Assembly (NCBI GenBank): GCA_900543795.1
Contig: UQSH01000018.1
Span: 1 to 28,012, forward strand
From: an uncultured Oscillospiraceae bacterium
GTDB taxonomy: Bacteria; Bacillota; Clostridia; Oscillospirales; Acutalibacteraceae
Reading direction: 5' to 3'
DNA length: 28,012 bases
In this document: positions 21,784 to 28,012 of the stretch, piece by piece
Numbering within the stretch: the first letter of the stretch is position 1
Layout: every line of letters starts with the position of its first letter
Notes under the pieces: model-generated
The model's database searches: none
What the model saw: only the letters and a program-made list of their open reading frames with translations
What the model was told of the DNA's origin: nothing
Made by a program: the position numbers and the translations under genes

Positions 21784-24128
21784 CAGTTGCGCCTCTTTCT
21801 GATTTTTTTCTTGATAAGCCCTTTAAGCTCAATAACCTCGTCATAAGGAACAGCCTTTTTAACAACCTTGAAGCCTTCTGCCTCGCTTGTCAGCTCAACG
21901 GAAATTTCAGGCTTAACTCTTTCATCGTAGCCGGAGCAGTCAAGAAAATCGTCAATATATATTTTAACCATTCTGTTTTTCTCTCGAACAACAGTGATTT
22001 TGTGGTGGGTGTTGCTTATTATGCTTTCTGATTTTAATCTTAATGTGCCAATATTAACACTTAAAAAGCCCTTTTCAACGCTGATAAGAATATCGTTGTT
22101 TTGGCAGATAATTCCGTTCTCGCCCTCATAGTCAAAGCTGATTGTAAAATCGTTTCCGCCGTCGATATAATTATATCTGTTGTCCTCTTTTCCGAATTGG
22201 AAAATCTTAATCTCAAAGGGTGCAAGCGTTAAATTAATCTTGTCGTTATAATTATAAATATCAGAGCTTTCAGCACCGTTTTTGTTAAGAATATTAAAGC
22301 GTCTTACTCCGCTGAGGTCCTCGGGGCATCCCATAAGCTTGTTAAGCGTAAGCGTTAACGCGCAGGATTCGTTTGTTGGATTTCGCAGAGCAATAATTCC
22401 CTCGCCCTCGTCTGTCCACGAGGCATAGCTGTAAACATTATTTTCAGCAGGATTTCCCCCAAGATAAACGGCATTTTTCAAAATATGATAATTTGCCTTT
22501 TGCCATTTAACAACCCTTGCAAGTATCTGCCATTTTTCCTCGTTCATCATACCCTCGGAAATGTAAAGCTCATTAAGTGCGGCGCCGCGGCAGGCATTCC
22601 AGAAAAATGCCTTTTCAAATTCCTCGTCTGTGTAGTCAAGGTGTGCCTCATAGCCGTAAATGGGCTCGTGGTTGTAAATGTTTGAAAGGGGATATTGAAG
22701 TCCTCTTGTAACAAGAAAATCGTAATAAATACTGTCTCTGTATGTGATTTCGGAATCAACCTGTGCCTGCTGACCCTTCGGATAGTTTGTTGCAAAGCCT
22801 ATATCATTGCTGTGTTGAAGCCAAATTGAATTAACATATTGAAGCCACCACGGCGAAGGGGTAACATAGCAGGTAAAGTTTATCCACATTCCCTTGCCCT
22901 GCTTTGCGCGAACATCTCTGATAGCCTTGAATATCTTTATCCAACGCTCCCAAAGCTGTGTAACAAGATACATATCGTGTTCGCCGCCCGTTATATGGTC
23001 GTGCTTTGCATTTTGGCAGGGTTTAAGCATAAATCCGTCAAGCTTCCAATATGCAATATCGTTTTCGCGAGTCATTTCAACGAAAAACCTTTCAAGATTA
23101 TTCAGATATCTTTTAGAGGCAACGCAAATATCGCCTGCCTGCGCATTGAAATATCCGTTTCCTGCACGCTCAATACGCTTTGCAAAGGGCTTGTTGAAAT
23201 TATATCCGCCTCTCGGCCCGAGCCAAAGTCCGAACTCGCTTGAAAATCTTTTTGCAATGTTGCTTGAATCAAGCAAACCGTTAGGAAATCTTTTTTGATT
23301 AACAGACCAAAATTTGCCGTTATAGTTATTCCAGCCGTCGTCCATAACATAGCCGTCAAGCGGCGCAACGCCGTGTGATGAAAGCTTCTTTTCAACATTG
23401 AAAAATGCCCTTTGAATATTATCGGCGTCAATATTCATCATTCTGTCATACCAGGTATTATACATAATATAATACGGGCACGGAACGGATATTCTTTCAA
23501 TATATTCAAAAAATGCTTTCTTTAAGTCGGCAATATTTGTTCCCTTTGCTCCGCCCATAACTGTTGCAGGACAAACGATTTTTTTCTCTGCACTTCTGCC
23601 GATATAGTATATAACTTGACCTCTGCCGTGGAAAATACCGTTTTTTGAAGCAGGGAAAACACAGCCGAAAAACAAGCTGTCAACATAAAACGGCTGACCT
23701 AAATTGGAATAAAACTCATCCATATCGGTAACGCCGCCGGGAACTGTATAGCTTGAAGAGGCGTTTGTTACTCCGATGTTTTCAAGCAAAATATAATCAA
23801 TCGTTTTTGGTTCGCTTTGAGTTATTGCCATCTGCTTTTCAAGGGTTATTCCGTCCTTGCCGATGCGATAGCTTAATGTTACGGTTGTGTTCATTTCCTC
23901 TTTAAATCTGAAAAAAAGCTTGCCGTCCTTTTCAACTGCTTCGCTTATCAAAAGGCCCTTTGAGGATAATTCGCTTCCGTCCTGAAATTTTATTAAAAAT
24001 TCGCTTCCGCTTCCGTCGGGAATAAAGGTCATTCCCGAATCCGTGTTAACTATTTGGGAAGCATAAAGTGTTCCGTCCGATGAAACCTTAAATTCTCTTT
24101 CAAGGCATTTACTTTTAAGCTTATACAT
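21783..24128 (-). CDS. GH36-like alpha-galactosidase / alpha-N-acetylgalactosaminidase
   Basis: This 781-aa intracellular glycoside hydrolase resembles melibiase-type clan GH-D enzymes. An N-terminal beta-sandwich region (about 1-210) precedes a barrel with NTWYDRM, DGYVMDDGWNNY, GLWLGPRGGYN and AYWKLDGF, where Asp364 is the candidate nucleophile. HSNDIGF (Asp442) is a candidate acid/base. A C-terminal beta region (about 560-650) is followed by an extra laminin-G/concanavalin-like segment (about 660-760; FTISFDYEGENGIICQNNDI) and a very basic tail (KKKIRKRRN). There is no signal peptide. Sugar specificity cannot be read by eye; alpha-Gal and alpha-GalNAc are both reasonable. It lies 1 nt after the TSCPD gene and overlaps lepB. 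The family-level call is fairly firm, the exact family number less so. Confidence 0.75.
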   Translation of the reverse strand: MYKLKSKCLEREFKVSSDGTLYASQIVNTDSGMTFIPDGSGSEFLIKFQDGSELSSKGLLISEAVEKDGKLFFRFKEEMNTTVTLSYRIGKDGITLEKQMAITQSEPKTIDYILLENIGVTNASSSYTVPGGVTDMDEFYSNLGQPFYVDSLFFGCVFPASKNGIFHGRGQVIYYIGRSAEKKIVCPATVMGGAKGTNIADLKKAFFEYIERISVPCPYYIMYNTWYDRMMNIDADNIQRAFFNVEKKLSSHGVAPLDGYVMDDGWNNYNGKFWSVNQKRFPNGLLDSSNIAKRFSSEFGLWLGPRGGYNFNKPFAKRIERAGNGYFNAQAGDICVASKRYLNNLERFFVEMTRENDIAYWKLDGFMLKPCQNAKHDHITGGEHDMYLVTQLWERWIKIFKAIRDVRAKQGKGMWINFTCYVTPSPWWLQYVNSIWLQHSNDIGFATNYPKGQQAQVDSEITYRDSIYYDFLVTRGLQYPLSNIYNHEPIYGYEAHLDYTDEEFEKAFFWNACRGAALNELYISEGMMNEEKWQILARVVKWQKANYHILKNAVYLGGNPAENNVYSYASWTDEGEGIIALRNPTNESCALTLTLNKLMGCPEDLSGVRRFNILNKNGAESSDIYNYNDKINLTLAPFEIKIFQFGKEDNRYNYIDGGNDFTISFDYEGENGIICQNNDILISVEKGFLSVNIGTLRLKSESIISNTHHKITVVREKNRMVKIYIDDFLDCSGYDERVKPEISVELTSEAEGFKVVKKAVPYDEVIELKGLIKKKIRKRRN

Positions 24129-24129
24129 A

Positions 24130-24393
24130 TTATTTCTGTTCCTTTATCTTTTTTAATGCTTCTGCAAGCTGGTCGGGGCAGGAGGTTGGCTTGAATCCGC
24201 ATTTAATTCCTGAAAGCTTAGTTATAACATCGTCTATTTTGTTGCCCTTAACAAGCGCACCGATGCCCTTCAAATTTCCGTTGCAGCCTCCTGTAAAAAC
24301 AACAGATTCAATTGTTTCTCCGTCATCTGAAAGCTCAATATCAATTTTCTGCGAGCAGGTGCCGAAGGTTTTATATGTGTAGTGCTCAGACAT
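24130..24393 (-). CDS. TSCPD-domain protein (TIGR03905-like)
   Basis: This 87-aa protein reads MSEHYTYKTFGTCSQKIDIE and carries the conserved features FTGGCNGNLKGI and CGFKPTSCPDQLAEAL of the TSCPD domain. The domain is found alone in Firmicutes and at the C-terminus of some B12-dependent ribonucleotide reductases. Four cysteines (in TCS, GGC, KCG and SCPD) suggest metal binding. The molecular function is not established. The frame opens to ATG 24408, but that codon is embedded in the ribosome binding site GGGAGGT, so ATG 24393 is used. It is first in the operon, with a near-consensus promoter upstream and the glycosidase gene 1 nt downstream. Confidence 0.9.
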   Translation of the reverse strand: MSEHYTYKTFGTCSQKIDIELSDDGETIESVVFTGGCNGNLKGIGALVKGNKIDDVITKLSGIKCGFKPTSCPDQLAEALKKIKEQK

Positions 24394-24426
24394 TTTTTGA
24401 CCTCCCATATATAATTGTATAGATTA

Positions 24427-24455
24427 ATTATAATATATACAATTTTTTATTTCAA
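24427..24455 (-). promoter_or_regulatory. Promoter of the TSCPD-glycosidase-lepB operon
   Basis: Minus strand: TTGAAA (24455-24450), 17 nt, TATAAT (24432-24427), 34 nt before the TSCPD start codon. Confidence 0.75.
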
Positions 24456-24509
24456 CATATTTTATTACAAATATAATAACAAATATTGAATTTTATATTT
24501 CTTAATAAC

Positions 24510-24538
24510 TTGCAATTGCAAATGCTGTGTGATATTAT
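24510..24538 (+). promoter_or_regulatory. iol operon promoter with palindromic operator
   Basis: TTGCAA (24510-24515), 17 nt, TATTAT (24533-24538). The -35 is the left half of a perfect 12-bp palindrome TTGCAATTGCAA (24510-24521), a plausible repressor site. The leader also carries a hairpin TCAGCG (24558-24563)/CGCTGA (24571-24576). No regulator gene is in the window. Confidence 0.55.
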
Positions 24539-24600
24539 TAATTTGCAAAAATCCGAATCAGCGAAATGCTCGCTGAAATATTATAAAAGGGGTACATATT

Positions 24601-25614
24601 ATGGAAAAAATCAAGGTTGGAATTATCGGCGCCGGCCGTATCGGTCAGGTTCACGCAAAATCAATAACCTATCACATTCCGCAGGCTGAAATTGTTGCCA
24701 TTTCGGATATCTATGCCGAGGGCGCAAAAATGGTTGCAGAGGAGCTCGGTATTCCGAAGCATTGCAGCGATTATCACGAGATTTTAAACGATCCGGAAAT
24801 CAAGGCTGTTCTTATCTGCTCTTCAACTGATACACACGCTGATATTGCCTGTGAGGCAGCAGAAGCAGGAAAGCATATTTTCTGTGAAAAGCCCGTTGAT
24901 TTAACAGTTGCTAAAATCAAAAAGGTTATAGACGCCGTTAATAAAGCAGGTGTTAAGCTTCAAATCGGCTTTAACAGAAGATATGACCATAACTTTGCAG
25001 AGATTAAAAAGCTTGCAAATGACGGAAAAATCGGCAATCTTCAAACAATTAAAATCACAAGCCGTGATCCAGAGCCTCCGTCAATTGCCTATGTTAAGGT
25101 TTCAGGCGGTATTTTCCTTGATATGACCGTTCATGATTTTGATATGGCACGCTTTATCGGCGGCGAGGTTGAAGAGGTTTATGCAAACGCAACGGTTATG
25201 GTTGATCCTGCAATCGGCGAAGCAGGCGATGTTGACACGGCTCTCGTTGCTCTTAAATTCAAGAGCGGTGCAATCGGCGTTATTGATAACTGCCGTAAGG
25301 CCGCTTACGGATATGACCAGCGCCTTGAGGTTTTCGGCTCAAACGGTCAGGCAACTGCCGCAAACGATACTCCCACTAATGTTGCGTTTATCGATGCAAA
25401 CGGTAATGTATCCGATAAGCCACTCTATTTCTTCCTTGAAAGATATATGCAGTCGTTTACAGATGAAATGACGGAATTTATCGATTGCGTTATTAATGAT
25501 AAGCCCACAAAAACAACGGTTTATGACGGTCTTGAAGCACTTCGTCTCGGCCTTGCCGCAAAGAAATCCGTTGCAGAGCACCGTCCTGTTAAACTTTCGG
25601 AAATAGAGGCTTGA
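24601..25614 (+). CDS. iolG: Myo-inositol 2-dehydrogenase (Gfo/Idh/MocA)
   Basis: This 337-aa NAD-dependent oxidoreductase oxidises myo-inositol to scyllo-inosose (2-keto-myo-inositol), the first catabolic step. The N-terminal Rossmann fold opens with VGIIGAGRIGQVHAKS. The dinucleotide region ends in the family motif CEKPVDL with the catalytic Lys, and the C-terminal domain holds GGIFLDMTVHDFDMARF with the catalytic Asp/His pair. Length and motifs are normal. AAAGGGG lies about 9 nt before ATG. Several Gfo/Idh/MocA enzymes look alike, but the directly following iolD settles the assignment. It is first gene of the iol operon, and iolD starts 4 nt after its stop codon. Confidence 0.92.
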   Translation: MEKIKVGIIGAGRIGQVHAKSITYHIPQAEIVAISDIYAEGAKMVAEELGIPKHCSDYHEILNDPEIKAVLICSSTDTHADIACEAAEAGKHIFCEKPVDLTVAKIKKVIDAVNKAGVKLQIGFNRRYDHNFAEIKKLANDGKIGNLQTIKITSRDPEPPSIAYVKVSGGIFLDMTVHDFDMARFIGGEVEEVYANATVMVDPAIGEAGDVDTALVALKFKSGAIGVIDNCRKAAYGYDQRLEVFGSNGQATAANDTPTNVAFIDANGNVSDKPLYFFLERYMQSFTDEMTEFIDCVINDKPTKTTVYDGLEALRLGLAAKKSVAEHRPVKLSEIEA

Positions 25615-25618
25615 TTAT

Positions 25619-27472
25619 ATGAAAAGAGAAAGATTAACTATGTCGCAGGCGCTTGTTAAGTTCCTCGACAATCAGTATGTTGAATGTGATGGCGTTGAAA
25701 CAAAATTTGTTTCCGGTATGTTCGGAATTTTCGGCCACGGCTGCGTTGTCGGAGTAGGCCAGGCACTTGAACAGGGCGGACATAATTTGAAGTTTTATCA
25801 AGGTAAAAATGAGCAGAATATGGCTCTTGCCGCCGTTGCTTATGCAAAGCAGATGGACAGAAAAGCAATTATTCCCTGCGTTTCTTCAATCGGCCCCGGC
25901 GCAACAAATATGGTAACCGCCTGCGGCTGTGCAACTGCAAACAGAATACCGCTTCTTGTTCTCCCGGGCGACACCTTTGCATGCCGTCAGCCCGATCCCG
26001 TACTTCAACAGGCTGAATTTTTTGATAATTACGGCAGAACGGTAACAGATGCGTTCAAGGGAGTTTGCCATTATTTTGACAGAATTATACGCCCCGAGCA
26101 GCTTATGACCGCATGCATTAACGCAATGCGTGTTTTAACCGACCCGGCAGACACGGGTGCGGTTTGCCTTGCCATGCCTCAGGATGTTGAGGGCGAGGCT
26201 TATGATTATCCGGAGCATTTTCTTCAAAAAAGAGTTTGGCATTTAGACAGAAGACCGATTTCCGCTTCTCAGCTTGACAGAGCCGTATCTCTTATTAAAT
26301 CCGCCAAAAAGCCGATTATTGTTTGCGGCGGCGGAGTAAGATACAGCGGTGCGGAAAAGCAGCTTCTTGAATTTGCCGAAAAGTATAATATTCCCGTTTC
26401 GGAAACGCAGGCGGGTAAAGGCATTATTGATTGGAAGCATCCGCTCAATCTTGGCGGCATCGGCGTAACGGGCGGCAAGGCGGCCAATGTTATTGCAAGA
26501 GATGCAGACCTCGTTATAGGTGTTGGCACAAGATTTACTGATTTCACAACATCCTCAAAGTGGCTCTTTAACGAAAACAGAAGGGTTCTTGCAATCAATG
26601 TTTGCCCGTTTGACGCTTACAAAATGGACGCAGAAGCAGTTGTTGCAGATGCAAGAGAAGCACTTTCGGCTCTTATTGATGCCTGTGCAGGCTATAAAAC
26701 CGCCTATAATAACGAAATTGCCGCTGCAAAGGCAGAGTGGGACGCTATTGTTGACGACTATTACACCAAGGAGCTTGACGGAGGACTCAACCAAACCCTT
26801 GCTCTCGGTATAATTAATGAGTTTATGGACGATGAGGATATTGCTCTCGGCTCAGCGGGCTCTCTTCCGGGCGATATGCAAAGGCTTTTCCGCCCGAAAA
26901 ACAGAGGCACCTACCACATGGAATACGGCTATTCAAATATGGGATATGAGGTGAACGGAGCTCTTGGCGCAAAGCTTGCAAAGCCCGAGGCAGAGGTTTA
27001 CACCTTCTGCGGAGACGGCTCGTTCCTTATGGGTCATTCGGAGCTTTATACCGCTCTTCAAGAGAATATGAAAATCAATGTTTGCCTGTTTGATAATATG
27101 GGATGGGGTTGTATAGAAAATCTCCAAAACAATCAGGGAACAGATACCTTCGGAACTGTGTTCAGAGCAAGAAATCCCAAAACAGGTATGCTTGACGGCG
27201 ATGAAATCGGAGTCGATTTTGCAAAAATTGCAGAGGGCTACGGTGCAAAGGGCTATACCGTGCGCACCTCCGATGAGCTTCGTGCGGCACTTGAAGATGC
27301 GAAAAAGCAAACTAAATCAGTTGTTTTTGATATTAAGGTTTTGCCTAAAACAATGACTCCGGGATTTGAATCCTGGTGGAGAGTAGGCGTTGCCGAGGTT
27401 TCAAAGAGCAAAACGGTTGCCGCCGCTTATGATGATATGCAGAAAAATATCAAAAAAACATTTGACTATTAA
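25619..27472 (+). CDS. iolD: 3D-(3,5/4)-trihydroxycyclohexane-1,2-dione hydrolase
   Basis: This 617-aa thiamine-diphosphate enzyme opens the ring of the trione/diketo-inositol intermediate, yielding 5-deoxy-glucuronate, in myo-inositol catabolism. It has the three-domain acetolactate-synthase-like layout. The N-terminal PYR domain contains FGHGCVVGVGQALEQ and YQGKNEQNMALAA, whose Glu activates TPP. The middle domain contains KPIIVCGGGVRYSGA and ETQAGKG. The C-terminal PP domain contains GSAGSLPGDMQRL, YGYSNMGYEVNGALG and the metal-binding GDGSFLM. The C-terminal stretch KVLPKTMTPGFESWWRVGVAEVS is characteristic of IolD. Start ATG 25619 has GAGG 9 nt upstream; ATG 25640 is possible but has a weaker site. 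Confidence 0.95.
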   Translation: MKRERLTMSQALVKFLDNQYVECDGVETKFVSGMFGIFGHGCVVGVGQALEQGGHNLKFYQGKNEQNMALAAVAYAKQMDRKAIIPCVSSIGPGATNMVTACGCATANRIPLLVLPGDTFACRQPDPVLQQAEFFDNYGRTVTDAFKGVCHYFDRIIRPEQLMTACINAMRVLTDPADTGAVCLAMPQDVEGEAYDYPEHFLQKRVWHLDRRPISASQLDRAVSLIKSAKKPIIVCGGGVRYSGAEKQLLEFAEKYNIPVSETQAGKGIIDWKHPLNLGGIGVTGGKAANVIARDADLVIGVGTRFTDFTTSSKWLFNENRRVLAINVCPFDAYKMDAEAVVADAREALSALIDACAGYKTAYNNEIAAAKAEWDAIVDDYYTKELDGGLNQTLALGIINEFMDDEDIALGSAGSLPGDMQRLFRPKNRGTYHMEYGYSNMGYEVNGALGAKLAKPEAEVYTFCGDGSFLMGHSELYTALQENMKINVCLFDNMGWGCIENLQNNQGTDTFGTVFRARNPKTGMLDGDEIGVDFAKIAEGYGAKGYTVRTSDELRAALEDAKKQTKSVVFDIKVLPKTMTPGFESWWRVGVAEVSKSKTVAAAYDDMQKNIKKTFDY

Positions 27473-27497
27473 TTTTTAAATGAAAGGTAATATAAAA

Positions 27498-28012
27498 ATG
27501 CTTAATCCCGATAAAGTTAAACTTGCAATTGAGATATGTGAAGATTTGTGGACACCAGCACCACCAAGCATAAGACACGCACTTAACGGAGCGACAATTA
27601 TTGTCAATCTTTCTGCAAGCAATGAGACTATAGGAAAGTCAGCTTACAGAAGGGAGCTTGTTAAAGGACAGTCGGCAAGACTTGTATGCGGATACATTTA
27701 TTCAACAGCAGGTGATGGAGAGTCGACACAGGATATAGTATTCGGTGCACATAATCTAATATGCGAGAATGGCACAGTGCTTGCAGAGGCTAAGAAGTTC
27801 ACCAATGAAGCAGTGTATGCGGATATTGATGTTGACAGAATATGTTCGGAAAGAAGAAGAATGTCTACATTTGATGTGAATGTAGATGAAAATATGAAGG
27901 AAGCATATAAATATGTTACCTGCCCTGAATTAAAAAAACGTACTTTGGAATTAAAAAGATATTTTGATAAAGCACCATTTGTTCCAGATGATAAGAAGGA
28001 AAGAGATGCAAG
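27498..28012 (+). CDS. Chimeric open frame: IolE-like start joined to NadE fragment (3' partial)
   Basis: The frame reads MLNPDKVKLAIEICEDLW and stays open to the window end (171 complete codons). The first ~11 residues and the AAAGG ribosome binding site 10 nt upstream fit the start of IolE (inosose dehydratase), the expected next iol gene. From LAIEICEDLW onward it is instead the second half of a NadE glutaminase domain: the triad Cys in EICEDLW, then AYRRELVKGQSAR, LICENGTVLAEA and, at the end, the linker APFVPDDKKERDA. It aligns with residues ~164 to ~325 of the intact NadE at 14398, with more than half of positions identical by eye. It lacks the Glu and Lys of the triad, so it cannot be a working glutaminase. 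Codons such as ATA and GTA look commoner than in the host genes. Confidence 0.75.
   Translation, partial: MLNPDKVKLAIEICEDLWTPAPPSIRHALNGATIIVNLSASNETIGKSAYRRELVKGQSARLVCGYIYSTAGDGESTQDIVFGAHNLICENGTVLAEAKKFTNEAVYADIDVDRICSERRRMSTFDVNVDENMKEAYKYVTCPELKKRTLELKRYFDKAPFVPDDKKERDA
27510..27531 (+). other. Junction between iolE-like and nadE-like sequence
   Basis: The protein switches family between Lys8 and Glu12 of the last frame. The shared codons CTT GCA ATT (Leu-Ala-Ile), and perhaps some bases left of them, fit both partners, so the join lies within a short microhomology. There is no terminal repeat or transposase around it. Assembly error or short-homology recombination are both possible. 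Confidence 0.6.

Noticed and set aside
14398..28012. The two nadE-like stretches (14398-16299 and 27522-28012) as a duplication or long repeat
   Set aside because: Their DNA and protein sequences differ too much (only a little over half of residues match by eye). The second is from another lineage or a deep paralogue, not a recent copy.

Overview
The window looks like ordinary chromosome from a low-GC, anaerobic, gut-type Clostridia, probably an Oscillospiraceae/Ruminococcaceae relative. The lineage is inferred from AT-rich spacers, strong AGGAGG-type ribosome binding sites, a pyruvate:ferredoxin oxidoreductase, an oxygen-sensitive radical-SAM sulfatase-maturating enzyme, a TSCPD-domain protein and an inositol catabolic operon. 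No phage, transposase, CRISPR or rRNA was seen.

Layout. (1) 209-1411 is rmuC. (2) 1548-2634 is a small regulator island: a divergent XRE repressor, an unknown 171-aa protein behind a perfect consensus promoter overlaid by three GGTATAT half-sites, and an unannotated 49-aa Cys-rich protein. (3) On the minus strand, 7505 down to 2679 holds GNAT acetyltransferase, metallophosphoesterase, a 5-TM membrane sulfatase and its FGly-generating anSME; the sulfatase/anSME pair has its own consensus promoter. (4) 7533-8020 (minus) carries tRNA-Ala(CGC) and tRNA-Arg(CCG), each with a promoter and a terminator. (5) 8131-10976 (plus) encodes a cytoplasmic GH20 hexosaminidase and a membrane M28 peptidase. (6) 11046-14390 holds single genes: an orphan P-loop protein (minus), an acyltransferase-3 membrane protein (plus), an acidic unknown protein (minus) and an aldose-1-epimerase-like protein (plus). 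(7) 13518-17036 (plus) continues from the epimerase into nadE and a surface protein with a Gly/Ser linker. (8) 17260-20796 is PFOR, behind a structured leader. (9) 24393 down to 20935 (minus) is a tight operon of a TSCPD protein, a GH36-like glycosidase and a zinc-ribbon signal peptidase I. (10) 24601-27472 (plus) is iolG-iolD, followed by what begins as iolE.

Functional themes are glycan foraging (sulfatase/anSME, GH20, GH36-like, mutarotase), fermentative energy metabolism (PFOR), NAD synthesis and myo-inositol catabolism.

The most striking anomaly is at the right end. The third iol gene starts like IolE (MLNPDKVKLAI) but after about 11 codons continues in frame into the middle of a glutamine-dependent NAD synthetase. 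That stretch is a different sequence from the nadE already present at 14398 and uses different codons. It is either an assembly chimera or a real recombination scar, and everything right of about 27520 should be treated as of doubtful origin. Many starts were moved inward from the longest open frame because the Shine-Dalgarno sequence lies inside the apparent N-terminus.
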